A stretch of DNA of 21,679 bases from DATLYH01 sp035575035 (GCA_035575035.1 DATLYH010000263.1:1-21679), one strand, 5' to 3'; shown: positions 7,974-15,922, counted from the first letter of the stretch. The notes: generated by a model not told the origin, from the sequence alone. Numbers and translations: made by a program.

Positions 7974-8114
7974 TCAGTCCTCATCGGCGCGACGGTTGCG
8001 GATCACTAACAGGACACCGATCAGGGCGATCAGCGCCACCGCCATTATGCCCATGAACCACCACTCGGTCATGAACGGAGGCAACCACCGAAAGTCAAGG
8101 AAGTCCGCGAACAT
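7974..8114 (-). CDS. 46-residue single-span membrane protein
   Basis: This small protein starts at 8114, behind an AAGGAAAGG ribosome site. It has an aromatic N-terminus (FADFLDFRWLPPF), a motif TEWWFMG, one hydrophobic span of about 20 residues (MAVALIALIGVLLVI) and a short charged tail RNRRADED. By the positive-inside rule the C-terminus with Arg residues faces the cytoplasm. It is too short for a family call. A longer frame upstream to 8183 lacks a ribosome site and looks non-coding. It may be a small subunit or regulator of a membrane complex, but nothing nearby identifies a partner. Confidence 0.6.
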   Translation of the reverse strand: MFADFLDFRWLPPFMTEWWFMGIMAVALIALIGVLLVIRNRRADED

Positions 8115-8437
8115 CGTGCCTTTCCTTTCTCGAAGTACCGCCTGGGACGGAAGAACAAGCGCAGCTGACAAACTCTCCGTCACGGTTGAGAAGTGCCTTG
8201 TCCCCGCCCGCCCCTTTGCCGGGGACGTCCATCAGTGAAGTGTTCTACCGCGGCCGGTGTAGTATTGCAAGTGCCTAGCGGTCAAAAACATAATTTCCTG
8301 CTGCGGTCGGCTGCTGCCCGAAGCATTCCATCCTTTCGACCGGGCCGGGCCGCTGGTGAACGATCGTCCCCGAAGGCGTACAATGATCTTGTCCCTTCGC
8401 AGTTACACCGATGAGTGACCAACCCGGCTTTGTGTAG
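8115..8437. other. Divergent intergenic region with hairpin and candidate -10 element
   Basis: No gene longer than a few codons is supported. A hairpin GTCCCCG...CGGGGAC lies near 8200-8226. A TACAAT hexamer at 8379-8384 could serve as a -10 element for the plus-strand gene that follows, although no good -35 is seen. An eight-codon frame (ATG 8411 to TAG 8437) sits in frame with, and directly against, the ATG of the next gene. Confidence 0.35.
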
Positions 8438-9238
8438 ATGGTCACCCGTATGAACCGCTTGAAGATCGGTATTCGCCTGGAATCGCTGGGGCTTCCCTTG
8501 CGGCGCGGCCTGGAGGAGGCCGAGCGCCTGGGAGCGGCCGGGGTGCAGGTGGACGCGGTGGGCGACCTGGCGCCGAACAACCTCTCGCAGACCGGCCGGC
8601 GCGAGTTCCGCCATCTGCTCCGCGCCCACAACCTGGAGCTGACCGCTCTGGGCTGCCCGCTGCGGCGCGGCCTGGACGTTGCCGAGGACCAGCAGCCGCG
8701 CATCGAGCACATCCGCAAGGTGATGGCGCTCAGCTTCGACCTCGGGGCCCGCGTCGTCATCGTCCAGGCCGGCCAGGTCCCGGAAGACGCCGCCGACCCG
8801 CGCGCCGATCGGCTGGCCGAGGCGCTCCTTGCCCTGGGACAGTACGGCGACCGGGTCGGCGCCACGCTGGCCCTGGAGACCGGGCTGGAGTCGGGAGAAG
8901 TGCTTCGCCGCTTCCTCGACCGCTTCGACACGGGCAGCCTGGGGGTCAACTTCGACCCCGCCAATCTGCTGATGCACGGCTTCGACGTTCACGAAAGCGC
9001 CCGCGCCTTGCACGACAAGATCGTCCACACCCATGCCAAGGACGCCCGCCGCGCCAGCGCGAGCCGGGCGGCCCAGGAAGTGCCGCTGGGCCACGGCGAC
9101 ATCGACTGGCTGAGCTATCTGGGGCTGCTTGAAGAGATCGAGTACCGCGGCTGGCTGACGATCGAGCGCGAGAGCGGCGAGGACCGTCGGGCCGATGTGG
9201 CGGCGGGAGTGGCGTTCCTGCGCCGGTTGATCCGCTGA
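8438..9238 (+). CDS. Sugar phosphate isomerase/epimerase family TIM-barrel protein
   Basis: This 266-residue protein resembles xylose-isomerase-like TIM barrels (AP endonuclease family 2), which isomerise or epimerise small sugars or act on inositol-type substrates using a divalent metal. It has beta-strand-helix alternation from IGIRLESLGLP, the barrel segments ALETGLESGEVLRRF and GVNFDPANLLMHGF, the metal-site-like KIVHTHAKDA, then PLGHGDIDW and WLTIERESGEDRR near the end. The ATG at 8438 directly follows a stop; an ATG at 8450 (MNRLKIGIRLE) is an equally good start. There is no obvious ribosome site for either. It is convergent with the sugar transferase gene and not clearly in an operon, so its substrate is unknown. 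Confidence 0.85.
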   Translation: MVTRMNRLKIGIRLESLGLPLRRGLEEAERLGAAGVQVDAVGDLAPNNLSQTGRREFRHLLRAHNLELTALGCPLRRGLDVAEDQQPRIEHIRKVMALSFDLGARVVIVQAGQVPEDAADPRADRLAEALLALGQYGDRVGATLALETGLESGEVLRRFLDRFDTGSLGVNFDPANLLMHGFDVHESARALHDKIVHTHAKDARRASASRAAQEVPLGHGDIDWLSYLGLLEEIEYRGWLTIERESGEDRRADVAAGVAFLRRLIR

Positions 9239-9266
9239 GCCGCCCCTGCGGTCCCGTCCGCCTCCG

Positions 9267-10049
9267 TCAAGCCGACTGGGCTTGCGACCGCTTCTCGTCC
9301 GCGGCAACCTGGCGCTCGTAGGCCCGCTCCACCGCCTCGCCCCCCGGCACCCGGAACAACCAGCGGGACATCCGGTAGGGGATGCCAAACAGGTCGCAGG
9401 CCGTCAACAGCACAATGCGCAGATCGAGCCCAAGGCTGACCTGCTGCAAGTAGCACAGGTCATGGGCTAGCTTACGGCGGACGCTGGCCAGGTCGGTGTC
9501 GGCCGGCAGCTGCACCTGGGCCAGGCCAGTCACTCCCGGCCGGACCAGCAGCCGGTCGCGGTAGCGGGGGATGAGGGGGGCGAGCTGGTTCACGAACTCG
9601 GGCCGCTCGGGGCGCGGGCCAACCAGGCTCATGTCTCCTTTGAGGACGTTCCAGAGCTGGGGCAGTTCGTCGAGGTGGGTACGGCGCAGGAAACGGCCGA
9701 TCGGCGTCACCCGCGGGTCGTTCCGTGTCGCCCAGCATGGGCCGGTGCCGCTCTCGGCATCCTGGAACATCGTCCGGATCTTGTAGATGGTGTACGGCCG
9801 GCCGTGTTTGCCCAGCCGGGTCTGGCAGTAAAAGGCGGGGCCGCGCGAGGTCAGCTTCACCAACACCGCTGCCACCCCGATCAGGGGGGATGTCAGCACC
9901 AGCAAGAAGAGGGCGATCACCCACTCGACCTTGGCCTTCCACCGGATGTACCAACCGCGGGGCGCCTCCGGGGCATGGTCCGGCAGTCGGCGCGGAGCCG
10001 GGTCCCGGCGACGGCGGCGGCCTTCGCCGGCGTTTATCTCGGCTAGCAT
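9267..10049 (-). CDS. Exopolysaccharide initiating sugar transferase (WcaJ/RfbP type, short form)
   Basis: This polyprenyl-phosphate hexose-1-phosphate transferase would load the first sugar onto undecaprenyl phosphate at the inner membrane. The 260-residue protein has one membrane span (about residues 43-66, VEWVIALFLLVL), then the signature blocks RLGKHGRPYTIYKIRTM, RTHLDELPQLWNVLKGDMSL with VGPRPE directly after it, and RYRDRLLVRPGVTGLAQV. It is the short catalytic form without the extra N-terminal spans of WcaJ. The Arg-rich N-terminus (GRRRRRDPAPRR) precedes the span and should be cytoplasmic. It is the last gene of the minus-strand exopolysaccharide series, 133 bases after the EpsI gene. 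Confidence 0.95.
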   Translation of the reverse strand: MLAEINAGEGRRRRRDPAPRRLPDHAPEAPRGWYIRWKAKVEWVIALFLLVLTSPLIGVAAVLVKLTSRGPAFYCQTRLGKHGRPYTIYKIRTMFQDAESGTGPCWATRNDPRVTPIGRFLRRTHLDELPQLWNVLKGDMSLVGPRPERPEFVNQLAPLIPRYRDRLLVRPGVTGLAQVQLPADTDLASVRRKLAHDLCYLQQVSLGLDLRIVLLTACDLFGIPYRMSRWLFRVPGGEAVERAYERQVAADEKRSQAQSA

Positions 10050-10182
10050 ACGTTACCACATGGGCTGGCGGGTCGGGCACCGCGGTCCCATGAGGCGATT
10101 TCGTTAGCACTCCATCCACAAGGTAGCAGACACGCTCCGCGCGCCGTCTGCCAGGTAGCGGACGGCACACGGCGTGGGTCAG

Positions 10183-10857
10183 CTACGATCCCGCGGGCGA
10201 GGGGGGAAACAGGGCCTTTTGCAGCTCGGGCAGCATCTGCTTGAGGAAGTCGTTGCAAGGGTCCTTGTCCAGCGGCTCGTCGGGCCGGGCCAGCTGGCGG
10301 ATGACATAAATCTTGTAAAGGTAGCGGTGGCGGAAGCGGGAGAAAGCCAGCCGCGGCTCATCGGGCGCTACCCACCGGCCGTCGGCCGTCGCGAACGCCC
10401 AGAAGATACGCAGATGGACCGGCACACCCGCCTCGGCGTGACGGAACAGGCCGACCTGGAACATGGCCGGCTCTCCCCCTTCGGGCGTGACCGTGTGCTT
10501 CTGCGGGGGGCCGACCTGGCTGTAGCCTGCCCCCTCGTAGCACACCTCGGGTGTGTGCACGCTGATGTACCGTGGGTCGCCGCAGACAATCAGGAACTGC
10601 AACTCGTTGGTCCGTATCACCCGGTGCACGTAGTTGCGGCTGCGGTAGCCTTTGATGTCTCCGAGGGTGCGCTGGAGCTCGCTCAGCTCCTTTTCCTCGC
10701 CGCGCCAGTCGCCGACATCCAGGGGGATCTGGCCGACCCGCTCCGCCGCGTGGCGGAGTTCCTCGGAAGTACTCCAGCGGTCGGTCCACAGGCCGTGGGC
10801 AATCCCCGAGCCGATGACCACCACGAAAGCTGTCACGAGTGGTAAGGTTCGTCGCAT
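10183..10857 (-). CDS. Exosortase-associated EpsI-family protein
   Basis: This is a 224-residue protein with an N-terminal membrane anchor (TLPLVTAFVVVIGSGIAHG) and an extracytoplasmic domain. The core HTPEVCYEGAGY matches the conserved His/Cys-containing signature of EpsI proteins, which accompany exosortases and are sometimes fused to them. Other typical elements are the early GDWRGEE segment and LQFLIVCGDPRYISVH. The start at 10857 (MRRTLP) places the signal anchor at the N-terminus; an ATG at 10887 would add ten residues and sits at the edge of a repeat. No strong ribosome site is seen for either. It lies downstream of the tyrosine kinase gene with the exosortase further upstream, so it is the natural partner of that enzyme. 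Confidence 0.9.
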   Translation of the reverse strand: MRRTLPLVTAFVVVIGSGIAHGLWTDRWSTSEELRHAAERVGQIPLDVGDWRGEEKELSELQRTLGDIKGYRSRNYVHRVIRTNELQFLIVCGDPRYISVHTPEVCYEGAGYSQVGPPQKHTVTPEGGEPAMFQVGLFRHAEAGVPVHLRIFWAFATADGRWVAPDEPRLAFSRFRHRYLYKIYVIRQLARPDEPLDKDPCNDFLKQMLPELQKALFPPSPAGS

Positions 10858-10889
10858 GTCTTGAACCAGGTAAGAGGCACTACCCATTT

Positions 10890-10966
10890 GGCGAGCGGCC
10901 GGTGTGAACCGGCCGGCTGACGCCGGCCGCTCGCCCGAACCGGCCGGCTCACGCCGGCCGCTCGCC
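10890..10966. repeat. GC-rich palindromic repeat, family A (intercistronic copy)
   Basis: GGCGAGCGGCCGG (10890-10902) pairs perfectly with CCGGCCGCTCGCC (10923-10935), and a second right arm ends at 10966. Internal CCGGCCGG blocks make nested hairpins possible. The units match those at 4415-4500 in reverse orientation. It fills the space between the kinase stop and the EpsI start on the minus strand, where a stable hairpin could separate expression of the two genes. Confidence 0.8.
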
Positions 10967-10998
10967 ATTGGGTCTGAAGCTCTAACGGGTCAGCGGGC

Positions 10999-13332
10999 TC
11001 ACGAGGCCGCCGGCGTTTCGCCGCCGGTCTCAGTAGAGCGCTGGTAGCTGTAGCCGTAACCATAACCGTAAACGTAGCCGTAACCGTAGCCGTAGCCGTG
11101 GGCCTCCTCGCGGGCGCCGTTGACCACCGCCCCCAGCATCCGGATGCCGAGCCCGGCCAGCCGTTGGTAGGCGGTGTAGACCATCGGAATTCGGCTGACA
11201 TCCCGCAGGAGGGAGAGGAGGACCGCGTCCACGTGCTGGCCGATCTGCAAGGCGTCGGCCACCGGCAGCACGGGGGAGGAATCGACCACGATGAACTCGT
11301 ACTGCTCCTTGAGCCGGGCGAAGAGCCGGCGCAGGTCGTCCTGGGCCAGCATCTGCAAGGCGCGCTCATCGCAGCGGCCGGCGGTGATCATCCACAGGCC
11401 GTTGACCGTGGTCGCCTTGATCACCTCCGTGATGCCGACCTCGCCCCGCAACAACTCGCTGAAGCCAGGGGTCAAGGGGAGGTCGAACAGCTTGTGAGCG
11501 GCCGGATTGCGCAGGTCGCAGTCAACCAGCAGGGTGCGGCGGTTGGCCCGGGCCAAGCTGGTGGCCAGGTGAGTTGCCAGCGACGTCTTCCCCTCGCCGC
11601 TGACGGCACTGGTCACCATCACCACCCGCAGCCCTTCTTGCCGGGCGGCATGGACCAGCATGGTCCGGGTAGCATCGACCGACTCGGTGAACAGGCTCTG
11701 CCAGTGGAGGTCGCGGTAGGTCTTGGTACCGATCAGCCGCCGGCCGCGCTCGTGCCGCCAGGCGGGCAAGGCGCCGAAGACAGTCATCCCTAGCCCGTGG
11801 ATCACCTCATCGACACCGTCGATGCGCTTGGCGCGCCATTCCCACCACGACACGGCGAAGAAGACGCCCCCCAGGGCGACCAGCGCAGCCAGGCCGGCGG
11901 CCATCAGCTGCTTCTTCCCCTGGTCGTCGCGGCGGACTTCCGCGGCGTCGCCCATCTTTTGCACCCGGGGCGGAGCATTCCGCTCGACCTCCATAGCCTC
12001 GGCCTCGCTGGTGGCCTTCTTGGCAATGGCGTCGGCCGTGGCGATCTCCTCGTTGAGCGACTCCATATCGAGAGCGTTCTGGTTGATGTCCAGGGCCATC
12101 TTGCTGTAGCGGGCCACATCGTCGAGGAGCGCCTTCTCCAGCTCCGCCGAGAAGGCCAGCCGGGCCTTCAGGTTGGCAATGGTGTTTTGGGTCTCGGCCA
12201 GCAGCCGCTCGCGCAGCTCCTTGACCACCGTCGGGCGGATCTCTTTCTTGCGCTCCTCCAGCGCCTGCTTGACCTTGCTCAGCGCATCTTGCAACGGCTG
12301 GGCGAACCGGTCGAAGGATTGGGGTTTGGTGGCGCTCTTGATGTCCTTGATCTGCAGCTCGAGCTTGGCGATCTCGGCCCGATACGTCTGAACGCCCTTG
12401 TCCTTCTCCAGGGCTTCCTCGATCAGGTTTTCCGGAACGATGGCCTCGGCTAACTGCTTCTCCTGGGCCTCTCTGACCACGAGATCGGTCTGAAGGCGAC
12501 GGATCTCGCCGCGGAGTTGGGTCAGTTCCTTCTGGGCCAGCCCCTGCTGCTCCAGGGCCAGGCGCTGCTGGATCGCCAGGTTGGTGGCGTTTTTGGCGCC
12601 GACCGCCTTGGCCAACTCCCGGAGCTGAGTCCGCTTGGTGCGCAGCCGTTGCTCGTACCGCTGGGCGAGGTCCCGGAGCTGCTCGATCCGCTCCAGCCGC
12701 TTACGGTGATCCTTGTAGACCACCTCGTTCAGGTAGGCCTCGGTGATGGCATCGACCAGGATCTTGAGTTCCTCGGGATTATCGCCGCTCATGGAGATGG
12801 TAAGGAATTCGGGGCCGGTGCTGTAGTCGGCCCGCACTTCCTTCTCCAGCCACTCGATCGGCTCGGCCTGGTTGCGAATGATCGGCAAGTCGGCGACCTG
12901 GGGCTGCTTCAGGGCGGCGTTGAGGACCAGGCGGCTCTTGACCATCGCCATCTGGGTTCGCTGGAAGACGCCGTAGTCCTGCGGGTTGACCTGTTGGAAG
13001 AGGAGGTACTGCTGGTAGGGATGGACCTGGAGGATCATCCGGGCGGTGTATTTCGACCGGGGCAGGACCATAAGGGCGCCGACGGCCGCGGCCGTGGCGA
13101 ACAGCACGCCCAAAAACAGCGCCCGTCCCCAGCGGCGGCGAAACGCCTTGAACAGCGACTGGGGCGTCATGGCGGACGACAGCGCCGGTGGCAGCGCCGG
13201 CGGCAGTGCCGCGCGGTCGCCGTTAAACGGGACGGGCAAGTGGACTCCGCTGCCGTAGCCGTTGGCAGGGGCGCCGCCCGGCTTGGCCGGATAGTCGGAT
13301 GGGTTCAGGTTCTGTGGGTTCGGAGGAATCAT
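10999..13332 (-). CDS. Wzc-type polysaccharide co-polymerase with BY-kinase domain
   Basis: This 777-residue inner-membrane protein would control exopolysaccharide chain length and signal by tyrosine autophosphorylation. Order: a cytoplasmic N-terminus rich in Pro/Gly, a first membrane span near residues 70-88 (FLGVLFATAAAVGALMVL), a Wzz-like periplasmic part with long coiled coils (about 190-430), a second span (about 470-490), then the bacterial tyrosine kinase domain. Kinase motifs are Walker A SGEGKTS (about 578-584), Walker A' LLVDCD (about 600) and Walker B FIVVDSSP (about 680). The C-terminal tail holds nine tyrosines alternating mostly with glycine, followed by QRSTETGGETPAAS. Such Tyr clusters are the known autophosphorylation sites of the family, but this regular form is unusual. 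It is preceded by the exosortase gene. Confidence 0.95.
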   Translation of the reverse strand: MIPPNPQNLNPSDYPAKPGGAPANGYGSGVHLPVPFNGDRAALPPALPPALSSAMTPQSLFKAFRRRWGRALFLGVLFATAAAVGALMVLPRSKYTARMILQVHPYQQYLLFQQVNPQDYGVFQRTQMAMVKSRLVLNAALKQPQVADLPIIRNQAEPIEWLEKEVRADYSTGPEFLTISMSGDNPEELKILVDAITEAYLNEVVYKDHRKRLERIEQLRDLAQRYEQRLRTKRTQLRELAKAVGAKNATNLAIQQRLALEQQGLAQKELTQLRGEIRRLQTDLVVREAQEKQLAEAIVPENLIEEALEKDKGVQTYRAEIAKLELQIKDIKSATKPQSFDRFAQPLQDALSKVKQALEERKKEIRPTVVKELRERLLAETQNTIANLKARLAFSAELEKALLDDVARYSKMALDINQNALDMESLNEEIATADAIAKKATSEAEAMEVERNAPPRVQKMGDAAEVRRDDQGKKQLMAAGLAALVALGGVFFAVSWWEWRAKRIDGVDEVIHGLGMTVFGALPAWRHERGRRLIGTKTYRDLHWQSLFTESVDATRTMLVHAARQEGLRVVMVTSAVSGEGKTSLATHLATSLARANRRTLLVDCDLRNPAAHKLFDLPLTPGFSELLRGEVGITEVIKATTVNGLWMITAGRCDERALQMLAQDDLRRLFARLKEQYEFIVVDSSPVLPVADALQIGQHVDAVLLSLLRDVSRIPMVYTAYQRLAGLGIRMLGAVVNGAREEAHGYGYGYGYVYGYGYGYSYQRSTETGGETPAAS

Positions 13333-13454
13333 GCCGTGCTTCTCTCGACTAAAGACCCACCGCGAAGGTCGGGTGTGATAGAGGTTATCAATGGACCGAG
13401 CCAGGGCTCGCGCATCCTCTCACCTCGACAACGGCGGGAACCGGGCCGGCCGCC

Positions 13455-14405
13455 TCACCGAGCGGCGGCGGGCGCCTCGGCGTCGCGCCTGCGGGGACTG
13501 CCGGGAATGTCCGCGGCCGCCCAGGCGGTCGGCGACGGAACTGAAGGCTCGAGCAACAACCACGAGATCAGCTTCAGCTCCAGCCACATGAACCCCAGGG
13601 CCATCGGCATCATCAGCCACCCCGCCAGATCGTGAAACACCAGGTCGGCGATCTCCTTCCCCACCCATACATGCAACAGTCCGGTCACAGTGATTCGGAT
13701 CACGTTGGAGATAACAGCGATGGGGATGGCACTGAAGAAGATGACGAGGCGGTCGCCGAGCGGCCGGCGGATCACGATGGCCACAGCCGTGGACAGAGCG
13801 AAAAAGACAACCAGCATGCTCAGACCGCTACAGGCGGCGATGACCTCGATGCGGATATCGCCAATGATGATAGTGTTCCCCTCGGACAGGGCTGGCAGCC
13901 CGATGGTCTGCATCACGTAAGTGGTAACAACGGTGGCGAACCGTTGCAGCGGGTTGGCCAGCATCACCTTCAGCCGCCACGGCAAGGGGATCATGAAGCC
14001 CAGGAAGAGGACCGACGGCCAGGACCAGCGCAGCGCCCCCCAGCCCCCCAGGAGCACGATCAGGCCGGCCAGGAAGGGGAGCAGCGACAGTTGCTCAAAC
14101 CATTCCAGGGCCACCGCGACCCCCGTCAGGCGGAGACCCACGGCCAGGGCGATCAGCGCCAGGCCCCACCAACTCGGCCGCAGCGTGGCATTTTCCAGGT
14201 AGGACCGGCGGAACCAGAGCAGGACCAAGGCGAACAGCGGCACCAAAAAGCCGTGCGAATACTCCGGCTCGGTGCGCCATGCCTTGACCATGTCGGCGAT
14301 ATTCGGCCAGTAGGACCAGAGTAGGGCCGCCCCCAAAGCCAGCAACGTCCCCGCCTGGAGGGGCGAGACCGGACGGCCCAGGATCGTCAGGTTGCGTGGG
14401 GTCAT
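13455..14405 (-). CDS. Exosortase family transpeptidase-like membrane protein
   Basis: Exosortases cleave C-terminal sorting tails (PEP-CTERM type) of secreted proteins and usually lie in exopolysaccharide loci. This 316-residue, roughly eight-span protein has all three catalytic signatures: Cys192 in EVIAACSGLSML, Arg237 in NVIRITVTG and His258 in FHDLAGW. The N-terminal part contains EPEYSHGFLVPL, also typical. A hydrophilic tail of about 25 residues after the last span (SPRRRDAEAPAAAR) is variable. The start at 14405 (MTPRNLTILGRPVS) is the only good one. It is followed by the kinase gene and preceded by the NusG-like gene; EpsI lies two genes downstream. No sorting-signal protein is visible in the window. 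Confidence 0.95.
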   Translation of the reverse strand: MTPRNLTILGRPVSPLQAGTLLALGAALLWSYWPNIADMVKAWRTEPEYSHGFLVPLFALVLLWFRRSYLENATLRPSWWGLALIALAVGLRLTGVAVALEWFEQLSLLPFLAGLIVLLGGWGALRWSWPSVLFLGFMIPLPWRLKVMLANPLQRFATVVTTYVMQTIGLPALSEGNTIIIGDIRIEVIAACSGLSMLVVFFALSTAVAIVIRRPLGDRLVIFFSAIPIAVISNVIRITVTGLLHVWVGKEIADLVFHDLAGWLMMPMALGFMWLELKLISWLLLEPSVPSPTAWAAADIPGSPRRRDAEAPAAAR

Positions 14406-14441
14406 ATAGTCCTACCCTTCGTCACTCGTCATTGGCCATTC

Positions 14442-14512
14442 GTCATTAGTCATTAGGCGCCTCGCCGGGCAGACCGGCCTGCCCGGATGACCCAGGACGA
14501 ATGACTAATGAC
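14442..14512. repeat. AATGAC-type inverted repeat, family B, around a GC hairpin
   Basis: GTCATTAGTCATT (14442-14454) is the exact reverse complement of AATGACTAATGAC (14500-14512). Between them lies a second perfect hairpin CCGGGCAG-ACCGGC-CTGCCCGG. The structure fills the space between the NusG-like gene and the exosortase gene on the minus strand. Related AATGAC/GTCATT elements recur at 17641-17731 and 18137-18276. Confidence 0.8.
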
Positions 14513-14525
14513 CATGACAAAGGCA

Positions 14526-15113
14526 CTAGCGCGAACAGGCCAGCGGCTGCCGGTTGCTCAACGGCTGGATCATCCAGCCGTCGATCTCGACCGAGGCCCC
14601 GCGTTGCAAGAAATTCACTTCCACGACGAACGTCAGCCGCTTCCCCCGACGGATGATCTTGCCTTGCAGCCCCTTCAACGGGCCGTCGATGATTTCGACC
14701 GGCGTCCCCGGCAGAAGGCGTTCTTCGGGGACGAGGGGCTCGCCCGAAGTTACCAGATGATGGATCCGCAACAGGTCGGCGTGCAGCTGCTCCTGGTCCC
14801 CGACCGGCAAGCACTGGGCGACCAGGTTGGTTTGGAGGGCCTCCAGCCGCGTTTCCGCGTCGCCCAGCAGGAAAATGTAGCCGGGGAACAAGGGGAGATA
14901 GGAGGTGAACAGTCTTCCCCGGCACCGCCCGCGCTTGGCAAAGAGGGGAAGGAAAAAGGGGAGCGAGCGCGCCAGGAAGCGACGAGCGAGGGCCTTCTCG
15001 GCCCGGGGCCGGGTGTGGAGCACCAGCCACCTCTGGGTGTCGGTGGGACGGCACCCCGGGTCGGCGAAGAGATCATCGGGAAACAGGAACGGTTCCGGAG
15101 GCAGTATCGGCAT
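14526..15113 (-). CDS. NusG-family transcription antiterminator (RfaH/UpxY-like)
   Basis: This 195-residue NusG paralog has an NGN domain (RWLVLHTRPRAEKALARR, LPLFPGYIFLLGD) and a C-terminal KOW motif (PGTPVEIIDGPLKGLQGKII). Specialised NusG paralogs at the head of polysaccharide operons bind RNA polymerase and let it read through terminators. The start at 15113 is chosen for the GGAAGGTGG ribosome site just upstream; the frame continues to 15161 without support. A 30-residue Pro/Phe/Asp-rich extension precedes the NGN fold. It is the first gene of the minus-strand exopolysaccharide series, preceded by a long structured leader, which fits a role in its own operon. Housekeeping NusG is less likely, given the context and divergent N-terminus. 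Confidence 0.9.
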   Translation of the reverse strand: MPILPPEPFLFPDDLFADPGCRPTDTQRWLVLHTRPRAEKALARRFLARSLPFFLPLFAKRGRCRGRLFTSYLPLFPGYIFLLGDAETRLEALQTNLVAQCLPVGDQEQLHADLLRIHHLVTSGEPLVPEERLLPGTPVEIIDGPLKGLQGKIIRRGKRLTFVVEVNFLQRGASVEIDGWMIQPLSNRQPLACSR

Positions 15114-15191
15114 GAACCAGCCACCTTCCCAGCGGTGTTGAATGCCCGGCGCCCCCAGCACCGATTAGCTGTCCGATGCGTCGGCGATCCG

Positions 15192-15242
15192 CCCTTCGCC
15201 CCTCCGCCTCTCCCTCCGAGGGAGCGGGGGAGGGGTGAAGGG
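15192..15242. repeat. Long CCCTTC/GAAGGG hairpin in the NusG-like gene leader
   Basis: An imperfect palindrome pairs CCCTTC-(G)-CCCCTCC with GGAGGGG-(T)-GAAGGG around an inner CTCCCTC/GAGGGAG stem. The phrase CTCTCCCTCCGAGGGAG is of a kind widely dispersed in bacterial intergenic DNA. It lies 79 bases upstream of the start codon, where a hairpin could act as an attenuator. Confidence 0.6.
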
Positions 15243-15298
15243 GGTGGGCACCTTGACTCCCCAATCGTCCAGTGGTAGCCTAGGTTACGTTTATCCTG

Positions 15299-15353
15299 GG
15301 TGCGGCGCGCCGGTACACCCGCGGTGCCCATTGCCGTGTCCGGGCGCCGCACC
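15299..15353. promoter_or_regulatory. Strong stem-loop upstream of the exopolysaccharide operon
   Basis: GGTGCGGCGC (15299-15308) pairs perfectly with GCGCCGCACC (15344-15353). The stem can be extended inward by CCGG/CCGG and ACAC/GTGT with single-base bulges, giving about 18 pairs in all. There is no T-tract on either strand, so it is not a classic terminator. In the minus-strand transcript it would sit about 190-240 bases before the NusG-like start codon. Confidence 0.6.
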
Positions 15354-15355
15354 GG

Positions 15356-15604
15356 TTACCCATGAAAAGTAGCTCGTTGGTTTGCTCTGTTAATGCAGCC
15401 ACGGGTTTTTAGGCCCCAGCCACAGGGCACCGCTCTCCGCCTTTCACTGCGGCCATCACTGCCGTCTTTCCTGTACATCCTTTTCGCTGCGGTCACAGCT
15501 TGGAGGCTGTAGCAAACTTGCCCCACTTCACGCAAGTGCCATGCCGCCCTGACGTCGTCCGGCCTGCCTGCCGCTGCCTCACCGATGTAATTGCTTAATG
15601 TCAA
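15356..15604 (-). other. Unrecognised stretch, possible structured leader RNA or 82-codon frame
   Basis: An open frame of 82 codons crosses this stretch on the minus strand, but it begins at the edge of a non-coding region, has no clear ribosome site and no recognised domain (it contains SNYIGEAAAGRPD and ends ANQRATFHG). The DNA is less GC-rich than its flanks. A 6-bp stem ACTTGC/GCAAGT with a ten-base loop lies near 15511-15532. It could equally be the 5' leader of the NusG-like operon or a remnant of a mobile RNA element. I do not recognise it. Confidence 0.3.
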
Positions 15605-15680
15605 TCATCTTGGGGCAAGAGATGGACCAGCAAACGGGGGCAAAAAACCGCCCCCGACCCGCTCCCCTGATTGGCCCAAA

Positions 15681-15728
15681 GTTAACCCCGGTTTACACCG
15701 GGCGCAACAGTCGTTAACGGAAGTTAAC
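15681..15728. promoter_or_regulatory. Three GTTAAC palindromes: candidate operator
   Basis: The six-base palindrome GTTAAC occurs at 15681-15686, 15713-15718 and 15723-15728, the last two ten bases apart (about one helical turn). A CCCGGT-TTAC-ACCGGG palindrome lies between the first two. In such GC-rich DNA three copies within 48 bases is unexpected. The cluster is in the divergent region between the two exopolysaccharide transcription units and could bind a dimeric regulator. Confidence 0.4.
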
Positions 15729-15922
15729 GGGTCGGCAGGAACGGTCTCCCGACCGGGCGGCGGCCCTGTCCCCAAACGGGGGGATCTGAGACGAGTGGGA
15801 GGGATGGTGCAGGTTCGACCGGCCCGACTCTTCTGAATAAAGCGGTGGAGATGGTTCAATGCCTGGAAGCGGGAATGCCGATTATTACGTCTGAATGGGC
15901 TGTGGCGAGGGCAGCGCCCGGA

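Noticed and set aside
15505..15540. Possible sigma-54 promoter (TGGGGC...TTGCT) on the minus strand
   Set aside because: The GG and GC elements are one base too close for a functional -24/-12 promoter and only part of the consensus is matched.
15356..15604. 82-codon gene or group II intron fragment
   Set aside because: No domain and no ribosome site, and I could not find the catalytic domain V hairpin of a group II intron. It is kept only as an unrecognised leader-like region.
15634..15656. Hairpin with an A/T run as an intrinsic terminator
   Set aside because: The run of A (T on the other strand) is in the loop, not after the stem, so it does not fit a terminator on either strand.
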